DNA from: Brevibacillus laterosporus DSM 25
GTDB lineage: Bacteria; Bacillota; Bacilli; Brevibacillales; Brevibacillaceae
Assembly (NCBI RefSeq): GCF_002706795.1
Contig: NZ_CP017705.1
Coordinates: 3,757,501 to 3,821,500 of the forward strand
Length of the DNA stretch: 64,000 nt
Direction of reading: 5' to 3'
Below the pieces are notes generated by a model. The model was not told the DNA's origin, did not search any database, and saw only the letters and a program-made list of their open reading frames with translations. Numbering within the stretch: the stretch's first letter is position 1; each line of letters begins with the position of its first letter. The position numbers and the translations under genes are program-made. This document shows positions 19,308 to 28,264 of this stretch, one piece after another.

Positions 19308-20463
19308 CTTTTGGCAATTAGTAGCTGACGAATGGAGATCCGTCTATACTAACAAAACGATTCGAAATATTGTATTTCTTGTGCCATGTGTCTACATGCT
19401 GATGTTCGGATACCTGTATCAGGAAAAGCGTGTGATGGAGATACCCACAGTGGTAGCAGACTTGGACCAAACCGAATTAACACGAGAATTGATCAGAGCG
19501 ATTGACAATGATCAAACGTTTTCTGTAACAAATGTAGTTACAACAGAAGAACAGCTACAACATCTGATGACTTATGAAGAGGCGCAAGTTGGGTTTATCA
19601 TTCCAAAAGGCTTGACCGTCAACGCCAAATTGGGTAAACCAACAGAGATTTTAAATCTGATTGATGGAAGTAACATGATGATCTCAAATACATCTGTTCG
19701 TGCTGCGAGCTCTCTAGTGAAAACCATCTCTGGTGGAGTGACGTTAAAAAAGTTAGAGGCAAAAGGTGAATGGGGTAGTGCGGCAACAAACTTTGCAACA
19801 GGGATTGACTACCGTTATCGTATACTACATAATCCAACCTTTAACTATCTAGCATTTATGATCTTTGGATTAGCAGGAACTGTATTGCAACAGGTGGCAT
19901 TCTTGAGCGTTTCTTTAAGCGTAACTCGTCAAAAAGAAGAAGGAACTTGGATGGATACCTTGAAGGGAAATGGGTTTATAAAAATTGCGCTCAGTAAAAT
20001 AACAACTCATATGATCCTTGCCATGTTTAACTTTTTACTAACATATGTATTGATCTTTAAATTTTTTGCTGTTCCATACTACGGAAGCATAAGCTTACTT
20101 TTCCTATGTGGATTTATTTTCAATCTAGCAGTAGTGGCAATTGGATTTGCTATTTCGTTTTTCTCTTCCAATATGCTACAAGCTACTCAAACAGCCATGT
20201 TAATTGCAGTACCATCATTTATGCTATCTGGATGGACTTGGCCAATCACTTCCATGCCAACAGTGATTGCAATCATAGCCAAATCCTTGCCGCTCACTTA
20301 TTTCTTACATTCGGTACGAGAAATTATCAGTAAGGGACATGGATGGGAATTTGTTAGTACCGACAACATCATACTGCTCTTTATGATTGTCGTTGCGCTA
20401 TTTGTGGCATTCGTTACGTATATGTTTCAGAAGAAAAATACGAGAACAAACTATCAATCTTAA
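19300..20463 (+). CDS. ABC-2 type permease (YbhR-like)
   Basis: 387 residues from a GTG that overlaps the stop of the previous gene. One N-terminal membrane helix (about 22-40), a large external domain (40-180), and about five helices at the C-terminus, the ABC2_membrane_3 layout with a conserved FMLSGWTWPI segment. It should export a substrate together with the HlyD protein, but no ATPase subunit follows in the operon. Confidence 0.87.
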   Translation: MNSFWQLVADEWRSVYTNKTIRNIVFLVPCVYMLMFGYLYQEKRVMEIPTVVADLDQTELTRELIRAIDNDQTFSVTNVVTTEEQLQHLMTYEEAQVGFIIPKGLTVNAKLGKPTEILNLIDGSNMMISNTSVRAASSLVKTISGGVTLKKLEAKGEWGSAATNFATGIDYRYRILHNPTFNYLAFMIFGLAGTVLQQVAFLSVSLSVTRQKEEGTWMDTLKGNGFIKIALSKITTHMILAMFNFLLTYVLIFKFFAVPYYGSISLLFLCGFIFNLAVVAIGFAISFFSSNMLQATQTAMLIAVPSFMLSGWTWPITSMPTVIAIIAKSLPLTYFLHSVREIISKGHGWEFVSTDNIILLFMIVVALFVAFVTYMFQKKNTRTNYQS

Positions 20464-20565
20464 TCAGAAACTGTTGTTATAAAATAAAAACTTCTTGTAA
20501 CTCCGGGGTAGTTTTTTTACAATAAACGTAAATCTTTATATCTGTTGCCCTAAGGAGGATTCTCT

Positions 20566-21069
20566 ATGTCAGACGCTCATGTAAAACAGTTATGCGAAGA
20601 TACCTTTATGCGGTTGAAGAAGGTTAGCATAGAAGTGGAGAGATTCCTAAATCAAACTACTTTAGCAGATTTGGTTGAAAGATCCGGGGATGCTCAAGAG
20701 TATGAAGCTTACTATGGTAGCTATCTTTCTGATTTACGTCGTTTGTTGGTTTATGCAGAGAATGCCTATGAGAAATTGGGAATCTGTCTTCGACGCGCTC
20801 GCTTTAACGAGGAGTTTGCTGAAGAAGCACTCTACCAGGTGTACCACACCTGTGTAATTAATTTTTACTATCCCAAAGGCGAGGTTTACGATGAGGATGG
20901 CAGGTACTCGTACACAGGGCAAGACTGCATTATTTTCCGCAAAGAGGTTACTCCTGATCTAGAGACCCTAACATTAGGTTTGTCGAGAATCTTTGAGCCT
21001 CTACGTGATGAATTGCAGTACTATGAAACAGATTACATTACGAAAAAGCGGATGCAACCGAGCAATTAA
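20566..21069 (+). CDS. Uncharacterised protein, possibly DUF3907 (YpuI-like)
   Basis: 167 residues, soluble, acidic and helical. Length and features such as FNEEFAEEALYQVYHTCV and FYYPKGEVYDEDGRYSYTG suggest the DUF3907/YpuI family of Bacillus, whose function is unknown; this assignment is from memory and only moderately sure. AAGGAGGA precedes the ATG. It is a single gene with a terminator at 21125. Confidence 0.7.
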   Translation: MSDAHVKQLCEDTFMRLKKVSIEVERFLNQTTLADLVERSGDAQEYEAYYGSYLSDLRRLLVYAENAYEKLGICLRRARFNEEFAEEALYQVYHTCVINFYYPKGEVYDEDGRYSYTGQDCIIFRKEVTPDLETLTLGLSRIFEPLRDELQYYETDYITKKRMQPSN

Positions 21070-21124
21070 CAGGAGAATGGGTTTACGAAGTAACTTATTT
21101 TTATAACGGCATTATATTTAGGTG

Positions 21125-21156
21125 GGGACCTTTCGAATTTGAAGGGTCTCTTTTTC
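21125..21156 (+). terminator. Intrinsic terminator
   Basis: GGGACCTTTC and GAAGGGTCTC form a stem followed by five T. Confidence 0.7.
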
Positions 21157-21307
21157 TCTAATAATATGTTGTATGCTTTCTTTTTCTATTATACAAATAA
21201 ATCTGAAAATTAAAAGGGGTGATATGTACGAAAAGTGTCAATTTTTTTGACTTTTTGTGTCTGTATACAAAATTTTACATAAATGAACTGATTTTCTTTT
21301 ATAAAGG

Positions 21308-21381
21308 ATAGGCTTTCCAATAATTTTAATGGAAATGAAGTATTGAAACAAAATCTAAATTCCATTTTAAGGAAAGCCTAT
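21308..21381. repeat. Nested inverted repeat in the 21.1-21.4 kb gap
   Basis: The outer arms ATAGGCTTTCC (21308-21318) and GGAAAGCCTAT (21371-21381) are perfect complements; an inner pair AATGGAA (21328-21334) and TTCCATT (21360-21366) fits inside them. A T-run follows on the plus strand. It may be a terminator-like element or a small structured RNA. Otherwise the gap 21157-21394 shows nothing. Confidence 0.6.
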
Positions 21382-21394
21382 TTTTACATAGTTT

Positions 21395-21997
21395 TTACAT
21401 TAGTACAGGAAGTTTCAGAGAAGTAATAGCTTGATCTACCTGCTGTAGATATGATTTTCGAATCGTTTCTTCCACATATGGTACTTCTGCAAAATTGTGA
21501 TAGATAACCGGATCAAATCCAGCGAATCGCAAAATACCATCCACGACTTGTTTCTTAACAACCTCATCCAATCCACTCGCCTGCATTTCTTGCTGTGATT
21601 CTCGTGTTGTTGTAAAAACGAGGGCTTGTTTACCAGTTAATAGACCAACAGGGCCAGATTTTTCATATTTAAAGGCAAACCCATCAGAAAAGATACGATC
21701 AATGTAGCCTTTCAGAATAGCTGGTTGTGACCACCACCAAACTGGATAGATCATAATCAAAAGATCAGATTCCGTGAGTATGGTTTGTTCCTCTTCAATG
21801 GCCTCTGGGACTTGCTCTGTTTCTAATCCATTCATATCAGCAGGCGAAAAAATAGGTGAAAATTTTTGCTCATACAAATTACGTAAGGTTGGAGTGATAC
21901 CATGCTGGTACAAGCTCTCTGTTACTTGCTGTAAAATAGCGTGATTAAAGCTCTGAGATCCGGGATGAGCAAACAATATGACGGCTTTCAATGACAC
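21395..21997 (-). CDS. NAD(P)H:quinone reductase-like flavoprotein
   Basis: Flavodoxin-like fold, 200 residues, KefF/MdaB type. It shows the FMN-binding start ILFAHPGSQSFN, the central MIYPVWWWSQPAILKGYIDR motif in parts, and TTTRESQQEMQASG. It probably reduces quinones or similar compounds with NAD(P)H. It starts at GTG with AAAGGATG upstream. Confidence 0.87.
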   Translation of the reverse strand: MSLKAVILFAHPGSQSFNHAILQQVTESLYQHGITPTLRNLYEQKFSPIFSPADMNGLETEQVPEAIEEEQTILTESDLLIMIYPVWWWSQPAILKGYIDRIFSDGFAFKYEKSGPVGLLTGKQALVFTTTRESQQEMQASGLDEVVKKQVVDGILRFAGFDPVIYHNFAEVPYVEETIRKSYLQQVDQAITSLKLPVLM

Positions 21998-22023
21998 CGC
22001 ATCCTTTCATTTGGGACTATACT

Positions 22024-23514
22024 TTATTGCTGGTGAGTACGAAACGACTGAAGATAACGACCGATCAGATGCTCTATAAAACGCTGGAAACCAGTGACTG
22101 GAGCTTGGTTACCAGTGGAAGGTGTAGATGGGGGAGGTGATAAAGGTACAGCTTCCTGTCCCATTTGACTTTGCTGTAGTGCTTTTTTTACATTGATATA
22201 TCCGTATCCAAATAACGAATCCTTACCTGGTGTACCCAAGTCTGTTGCTGTTTTCTCTAAGATTTGTCTGACCTGCTTGTTGCTAAGAGTTGGATTGACA
22301 GAACGGAGTAAACTGGCTACAGCTGCAACATGTGGACAAGCCATAGATGTACCTGACAGTGCGGCATAGTCTTTGTGTATATAAGTACTAGGTATATCTA
22401 CTCCTGGTGCAACTAAACTAACCGTTTTCCCATAATTAGAGAAATCAGCTAGATTCTCATCCTGATCGACAGCTGATACGCCAATTACTTCTGGAAAAGC
22501 AGCAGGGTAACTAGGCTGCTCACTTGCATCGTTCCCAGTGGCTGCTACAAGAACTACATCATTTTGATAAGCATACGTACATGCTGCCTTCAGGGCTGCG
22601 GAGGACACGTAGTTACCTACACTTAAATTAATGATAGAGGCCCCATGGTCAACAGCCCACTCAATTCCTTGTGCGATGTCGATGGCACTGCCACTACCGT
22701 CTGCTCCAATTGCTTTAACAGGCATAATTTTACTTTTCCACGAAATACCAGCTATCCCATCCTGATTATTGGTACGAGCGGCGATAATTCCTGCTACATG
22801 TGTACCATGACCGTTATCATCTTGTGGACGCTTACCGACATTTATTAGGTTGTATCCATTCACCAATTTCCCTTTAAACTCAGGATGGGTTAAATCAACC
22901 CCTGTGTCGACTACGGCTACAATGACCTGACTGGAGCCTTCAGTAATTTCCCAGCTTTGTTCCATCCCAAGCTGGCTTAGGTTCCATTGATAGCGTTTGT
23001 AGTAGGTGTCATTAGGCTGTTTATTTGGCAACAGTAAATAATTTGGCTCGGCATACACTGAGTCTGGATGTTCTGCAAAATACCTCATAAGCTGTTCAGT
23101 AGATAGTGTGCGAGATTTAATGATCATTGCTTTTTTAAAGTCCTTTTTTACATAGCCATCTACCTTACGTAGCATCTTCTGTAAAGCTTGATTGGAAGGG
23201 CGGGGAGTGAAGTGAACTACTACCTCTCGCTCCACATAATGGCTCTTATCCTTTTTGTTGTGATGAATGGTCTTGATATGCTGTCGACGCTCCATATCTC
23301 GGCGCATGTCTCGAACTTGTTCTACATAGTTAATTTTGGGAACCCGCACTTCATCTTGGGTCACGGTAGGTGGTTCTTTTTTGTTTTCTAAAGTCCGTGA
23401 GGTAGGGGATTTCACTGCTTGCGGCATTTGTTTTCCTGGAGTGAGCCAGTGACCTCCCGTAAACAAAACACCTGCTAAAAGGCCAACAAATAATAGTGTA
23501 AAGATGGTTTTCAC
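22024..23514 (-). CDS. Secreted subtilisin-like serine protease (S8)
   Basis: 496 residues. An N-terminal hydrophobic segment (3-20) serves as a signal or anchor; a basic linker and an I9-like inhibitor propeptide (about 95-165, ending near VYAEPNY) precede the catalytic domain. The triad is D203 (VVDTGVD), H236 (NGHGTHVAG) and S390 (SGTSMACPHVA), with the oxyanion Asn in AATGND at about 328. The C-terminal tail has a Pro/Ser-rich stretch and a basic end. Family members are activated by propeptide cleavage outside the cell. Confidence 0.94.
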   Translation of the reverse strand: MKTIFTLLFVGLLAGVLFTGGHWLTPGKQMPQAVKSPTSRTLENKKEPPTVTQDEVRVPKINYVEQVRDMRRDMERRQHIKTIHHNKKDKSHYVEREVVVHFTPRPSNQALQKMLRKVDGYVKKDFKKAMIIKSRTLSTEQLMRYFAEHPDSVYAEPNYLLLPNKQPNDTYYKRYQWNLSQLGMEQSWEITEGSSQVIVAVVDTGVDLTHPEFKGKLVNGYNLINVGKRPQDDNGHGTHVAGIIAARTNNQDGIAGISWKSKIMPVKAIGADGSGSAIDIAQGIEWAVDHGASIINLSVGNYVSSAALKAACTYAYQNDVVLVAATGNDASEQPSYPAAFPEVIGVSAVDQDENLADFSNYGKTVSLVAPGVDIPSTYIHKDYAALSGTSMACPHVAAVASLLRSVNPTLSNKQVRQILEKTATDLGTPGKDSLFGYGYINVKKALQQSQMGQEAVPLSPPPSTPSTGNQAPVTGFQRFIEHLIGRYLQSFRTHQQ

Positions 23515-23666
23515 TCAAACTCCTCCCCACATTTGATTATCCTTAGCCTTTACGTTTCCCGGTTCTTTATGACGGAAAATCTTAGTGGGGCAAATGGTTA
23601 AAAATAAAAGGTACAAAGCAAACTAAAAGAGGAACGAATGATAAATGACCAATGGAGGTATGTAAG

Positions 23667-23882
23667 TTGGCTAACCCAAAAAATGAGGCTATCAATAAAA
23701 AGACTTCAAGTAATCAGTACGTCACGAAATCATATGATATCAATGATTACCAAAGCAATGACATGCAGAGTAAAGGGTTAGCAGTGACCCATGAGCAGGT
23801 AAGTGATTCCTATGCGCTAGGGACTGTTGACGAGACAAACATACGAGAAGAGGATAGCGAGGCAAGCGTCCGTACAGAGTAA
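23667..23882 (+). CDS. Small protein, DUF4025/YozQ-like
   Basis: 71 residues from a TTG at 23667; the ATGGAGGT just upstream is its ribosome binding site, so the in-frame ATG at 23652 is not the likely start. The central part SYDINDYQSNDMQSKGLAVT followed by HEQVSD resembles YozQ-type proteins of Bacillus (a GLAVTHEQ-type core). Acidic, soluble, function unknown. A strong terminator follows. Confidence 0.7.
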   Translation: MANPKNEAINKKTSSNQYVTKSYDINDYQSNDMQSKGLAVTHEQVSDSYALGTVDETNIREEDSEASVRTE

Positions 23883-23889
23883 AAATAAA

Positions 23890-23926
23890 GGCATCTCCTA
23901 CTATTTATCTAATTGTAGGAGATGCC
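23890..23926. terminator. Bidirectional intrinsic terminator
   Basis: GGCATCTCCTAC and GTAGGAGATGCC form a perfect 12-base stem between convergent genes. Confidence 0.85.
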
Positions 23927-23933
23927 AATCATA

Positions 23934-25061
23934 TTATTTTGTAAAAATAGCCAATTTCGTTTCATTATCAAATAGATGAATTTTATGTAGATCCATGCCT
24001 ATACAGATGCTACTACCAACCTTGATATAGTCGCGAGCATCCAATTTAGCTACCATTTGATTCGTTTGGGTATTACTAAAATAAATGTACTGGTCAGGGC
24101 CCATATTTTCGACTACTTTAATTACAACGCTTAGCCTATTATCCAGAGCTAGAGTGGACGTTTGCGACAAATAATCATAACAGTGAAAATCTTCAGGACG
24201 GATGCCAAAAATAACTTTCCTTCCGACATAGCTTTTGTTTCTGACAATGTTGGCTTTATCTTGCGGAAGGACCACCTCAAATCCATTACTAACAAAATAA
24301 ATTTGATCAACGATTTCCTCTAATTTTCCAGGGATGAAATTCATGGTAGGAGAACCAATATAGCTAGCAACAAATTGGTTTGCTGGATAATGATAGATCT
24401 CAGCAGGAGATGCCACTTGCTGAATGCAACCTTCTTTCATAACGACAACCCGTTCCCCCATAGTCATTGCTTCATTCTGATCATCAGTTGCATAAATGAT
24501 AGTGGATTCTCTACGTTTATGTAAGGTCGCAATTTCAGATCTCATTTGCACGCGTAATTTTGCATCAAGACTGGAGAAGGGTTCATCCATTAGAAAAACT
24601 TGTGGCTGTCGTACAATGGCCCGACCTAGGGAAATACGTTGACGTTGACCACTTGATAAGGCTCTTGGTTTACGATGTAACAGATGGGTAATATTGAGAA
24701 TTTGGGCTATATCTCTAATTCGCTTGTCAATCTCCTCTTTTGAATATTTGCGTAATGTAAGTCCAAAAGCCATATTTTCATAAACGTTCATATGTGGATA
24801 AAGCACATAACTTTGGCAGATCATAGAAATATTGCGATCCTTAGGGCTAACATCATTTACTATTTGTTCTCCAAGATAAAGGTTTCCTTGGCTAATATCT
24901 TCTAGTCCTGCGATCATACGCAAAGTAGTTGTCTTACCGCAACCAGAGGGACCTGTAATTACTAAAAATTCTCTATCTTGAATGTCCAAATCAAAATCAG
25001 AAACAGCAATTACACTACCAGCATAACGTTTATAAACATGCTGAAGACGCACGAGAGTCAT
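23934..25061 (-). CDS. Sugar-type ABC transporter ATPase (MsmX/UgpC-like) with altered H-loop
   Basis: 375 residues from the ATG at 25061 (AAAGGAG upstream). Walker A GPSGCGKTT (37-45), Q-loop Q83, and Walker B VFLMDEP with D159 and E160 are intact, and a TOBE-like regulatory C-terminus follows. Two motifs are unusual: the signature is LSSGQ instead of LSGGQ, and the H-loop reads YATDDQ where the family has YVTHDQ, so the switch histidine (position 193) is Asp. No permease or binding protein is nearby, as is normal for the shared MsmX type, but reduced ATPase activity is to be expected. Confidence 0.87.
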   Translation of the reverse strand: MTLVRLQHVYKRYAGSVIAVSDFDLDIQDREFLVITGPSGCGKTTTLRMIAGLEDISQGNLYLGEQIVNDVSPKDRNISMICQSYVLYPHMNVYENMAFGLTLRKYSKEEIDKRIRDIAQILNITHLLHRKPRALSSGQRQRISLGRAIVRQPQVFLMDEPFSSLDAKLRVQMRSEIATLHKRRESTIIYATDDQNEAMTMGERVVVMKEGCIQQVASPAEIYHYPANQFVASYIGSPTMNFIPGKLEEIVDQIYFVSNGFEVVLPQDKANIVRNKSYVGRKVIFGIRPEDFHCYDYLSQTSTLALDNRLSVVIKVVENMGPDQYIYFSNTQTNQMVAKLDARDYIKVGSSICIGMDLHKIHLFDNETKLAIFTK

Positions 25062-25548
25062 GTCTGAAATCTCCTTTAAAGCGCTTTTTCTAAGCTGTAT
25101 GTTAGAGGTGGTACGATTGAACAAAACAAATTCTAAGGTGACCTTAAGCTAGAGGGGAACAACCTCAGCAAAAGGTAGCTAGTAGGATGAGTCACATCTT
25201 AAAAGAGTATGTACTCGGGGATGAATATGAGTATAAGTATGAGTTGAGTCTACTTACTCCACGTTTTTAAATATCTAACCGTTATATTAGCGTGTTTTAA
25301 TACAAAAACAAAGTAGGGGATTTTTCACTCACCTAAATGTATGGATCGTGTAACCTGATACTCTCAAGGTAATGAGGGAGCCAGCTTCCCTCCCACTATG
25401 CTGATGGTGCCATATTGATGGGTAGCGTTGATTTATCTAAAATGTTAGAATAATCAAAAGGTTAAGAGGAATTGGTTATTAAGTGGAGAAATATGTATGT
25501 CGGAAGACCTCTCAGTACATGAACCTAGAGAATCGGAGAGTGAAGGAT
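25062..25548. other. Intergenic region upstream of acsA
   Basis: About 490 bases between divergent genes. A GGGAG-CCAGC-TTCCCTCCC stem near 25377-25400 is the only structure I could see. No known riboswitch, small gene with a good start site, or cre box was recognised. Confidence 0.4.
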
Positions 25549-27264
25549 ATGAAGGTTGAAAGCATTCCAGCAACACAAGAAAATAGTAACTTAACAGATT
25601 ACGATCACACTTATGAAACCTTCCAATGGGAAGAGGTTGAGAAACAATTCAGTTGGTACGAGACTGGGAAGGTTAATATGGCCTATGAAGCGATTGATCG
25701 TCATGCTAATTCAGAAAAGAAAGATAAAGTAGCGCTTGTCTATAGTGATTCTATACGAGAAGAAAGCTATACCTATGGTGACTTAAGTAGGCTTTCTAAT
25801 CGTTTTGCTAACGTACTTCATGATTTGGGAGTAAATAAAGGAGATCGCGTATTTATTTTCATGCCACGTACTCCAGAGTTGTATGTTAGCTTGTTGGGGG
25901 TTTTAAAGAATGGGGCTATTGTAGGGCCTTTATTTGAAGCTTTTATGGAGGCTGCTGTTCGTGATCGACTAGCAGATAGCGAAGCAGTAGCTATCGTAAC
26001 AACTCCGAACTTACTACCGCGAGTTCCGGTTAAGGAGCTTCCTCACCTCAAGCATGTTATTTTAGTGGGAGCGAAAGATGAGGTAACAGAGGGACAAGTA
26101 AGCTATGAGAAACAAATGGAACAAGCTTCCGACGAATTCGACATGGTTTGGTTGAATCGAGAAGATGGTATGATTTTACACTATACGTCAGGTTCTACTG
26201 GAAAACCAAAGGGCGTATTACATGTGCACAATGCTATGATTCAGCATTTCCAAACAGGAAAATGGGTGCTGGATTTAAAAGATGATGATGTTTATTGGTG
26301 TACCGCCGATCCAGGCTGGGTGACGGGAACCTCGTATGGTATCTTCTCTCCTTGGCTGAATGGTGTAACCAATGTTGTGCGTGGTGGCCGATTCACACCA
26401 GATGACTGGTACAGAACGCTTGAGAAAAACAAGATTACCGTTTGGTACAGTGCCCCAACAGCTTTCCGCATGCTGATGGGAGCAGGCGAAGAATCAGTTC
26501 AAAAATATGATCTTTCTTCTTTACGTCATATATTGAGTGTAGGAGAGCCTCTTAATCCAGAAGTTGTGTATTGGGGTATGAAGGTATTTGAAAAACGTAT
26601 TCATGATAACTGGTGGATGACAGAAACAGGTGGACAATTAATATCAAATTATCGGAGCATGCCGATTAAGCCTGGTTCCATGGGCAAACCAATACCGGGT
26701 GTCTATGCGACCATTTTGGATAATCAAGGAAATGAATTGCCACCAAATCGCATGGGGAATTTAGCTATTAAAGCGGGCTGGCCATCTATGATGCGAACAA
26801 TCTGGAAGAATCCAGCCAAGTATGAAGAGTATTTTCATATACCTGGATGGTATATTTCAGGTGATTCTGCTTATAAGGATGAGGAAGGTTATTTCTGGTT
26901 CCAGGGGCGTATTGACGATGTCATTAATACTTCTGGTGAACGTGTTGGACCATTTGAAGTAGAGAGTAAATTGGTTGAACATCCTGCTGTTGCTGAAGCC
27001 GGGGTCATCGGGAAACCAGACCCAGTACGTGGAGAAGTAATTAAAGCCTTTATTGCTCTTCGTGATGGATATGAGCCAAGCGATACGCTGATGGATGACA
27101 TCAAGCGATTTGTCAAAGAAGGGTTGGCAGCACATGCAGCACCACGTGAGATTGAGTTCCGCGATAAGTTGCCAAAAACTCGTTCTGGTAAAATCATGCG
27201 TCGTGTGCTAAAAGCGTGGGAGTTAGGTTTACCGACCGGAGATTTATCTACTATGGAAGACTAA
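25549..27264 (+). CDS. acsA: Acetyl-CoA synthetase (acetate-CoA ligase)
   Basis: 571 residues from the ATG at 25549 (GGAGAG eight bases upstream), matching the usual AcsA length in Bacillus; an in-frame ATG at 25483 would add 22 residues. ANL superfamily motifs: YTSGSTGKPKGV, WWMTETGGQ, GWYISGDSAYKDEEGYFWF, GRIDDVINTSGERVGP, and the C-terminal PKTRSGKIMRR whose lysine is the catalytic and acetylation-controlled residue. It activates acetate via acetyl-AMP. A terminator follows. Confidence 0.94.
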   Translation: MKVESIPATQENSNLTDYDHTYETFQWEEVEKQFSWYETGKVNMAYEAIDRHANSEKKDKVALVYSDSIREESYTYGDLSRLSNRFANVLHDLGVNKGDRVFIFMPRTPELYVSLLGVLKNGAIVGPLFEAFMEAAVRDRLADSEAVAIVTTPNLLPRVPVKELPHLKHVILVGAKDEVTEGQVSYEKQMEQASDEFDMVWLNREDGMILHYTSGSTGKPKGVLHVHNAMIQHFQTGKWVLDLKDDDVYWCTADPGWVTGTSYGIFSPWLNGVTNVVRGGRFTPDDWYRTLEKNKITVWYSAPTAFRMLMGAGEESVQKYDLSSLRHILSVGEPLNPEVVYWGMKVFEKRIHDNWWMTETGGQLISNYRSMPIKPGSMGKPIPGVYATILDNQGNELPPNRMGNLAIKAGWPSMMRTIWKNPAKYEEYFHIPGWYISGDSAYKDEEGYFWFQGRIDDVINTSGERVGPFEVESKLVEHPAVAEAGVIGKPDPVRGEVIKAFIALRDGYEPSDTLMDDIKRFVKEGLAAHAAPREIEFRDKLPKTRSGKIMRRVLKAWELGLPTGDLSTMED

Positions 27265-27269
27265 AGGCA

Positions 27270-27312
27270 TAATAAACAAGCGGTCGAATGAATTCGGCTG
27301 CTTGTTTATTTT
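27270..27312 (+). terminator. Intrinsic terminator after acsA
   Basis: AATAAACAAGC and GCTTGTTTATT form a stem followed by T-rich sequence. Confidence 0.75.
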
Positions 27313-27422
27313 CAGATATAAATGAAAATTCTGTTTGATTAAAAAATTGCTTGCAAAATAGAGCTAAATTCGCCTACTTTTATTATAAATACTTATCATA
27401 TAAAGAGAGTAGGTAAATTCCT

Positions 27423-28178
27423 GTGAAAGTAAACCTCATCAAGCAGAACCTGCCCCTTGAAACAGAAAACCAACAAATGAAATCTGAGAGTCATCACTTC
27501 ATTGCTATACCATTTGTTCATTCAAGAGCGATGTACATAGCCATTCTATTGATTCATATCTTAGTCATATGGTTTGCTCTTCAAATAGAGCCTGCGCATC
27601 CTGAGGGAATTACCTATGCTTTACTTGCCTTGCATTTTATTACGATTGTCATGGGAATTTGGATTTCTATTCAGCCTTATGAACATCGAAGACAAGTTTT
27701 AAGCCTGCTGTTCCATGCGTATTATGGTCTTCTAACCTCTGTTGATTTGTTATTTATTTCAGGAAAACTTATACATACCTTTTTTAATGTAACAGCGTGG
27801 TGGATGTACGCCTTACTTGGTGTGATTTATGTAGGAGCCGGTCTTGAAATTAGTACCGCTGGCAAGTGGCGCCCTATCCTAACTTCTCAGCAACGAGATT
27901 GTTTGGATAAGAAGATTGTAACAGCAGAGCAAGTAAAGAAGAGAGAGAAACGGTTTACAAATGCATCACTCATTATTTTATGTCCATTGGCTTTATTATT
28001 TGTTTTACCTTACACAACAACAAGACAGATTAGCATGGTATTTCTTTTATTTGTTACAGCATTATTATTTTTATTATTTGTACGTCAGTTGTCCCTCTAT
28101 AAGACGGCTCGCAAACATCCGACTTGGATTGTTTACCAAATACAGAGAAAACAGCGACGGAAATCAGTAGGTGGCTAA
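27423..28178 (+). CDS. Multi-spanning membrane protein of unknown function
   Basis: 251 residues starting at GTG. Hydrophobic segments near 38-55, 64-82, 97-115, 122-140, 180-197 and 202-220 suggest six membrane helices, with a basic cytoplasmic end (IQRKQRRKSVGG). Not recognised as a known family. The ribosome binding site is weak, so the start is uncertain. Confidence 0.65.
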   Translation: MKVNLIKQNLPLETENQQMKSESHHFIAIPFVHSRAMYIAILLIHILVIWFALQIEPAHPEGITYALLALHFITIVMGIWISIQPYEHRRQVLSLLFHAYYGLLTSVDLLFISGKLIHTFFNVTAWWMYALLGVIYVGAGLEISTAGKWRPILTSQQRDCLDKKIVTAEQVKKREKRFTNASLIILCPLALLFVLPYTTTRQISMVFLLFVTALLFLLFVRQLSLYKTARKHPTWIVYQIQRKQRRKSVGG

Positions 28179-28264
28179 AGCTGACATTTGGGGAATATGA
28201 CTTTCTTCTGTTATACTGAAAAAGGAATAGACAGAAGATTGGTACATAGAGCGGGGGAGTCGAA

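Noticed and set aside
25370-25410. Possible riboswitch upstream of acsA
   Set aside because: Only a short stem is visible and it matches no class I know.
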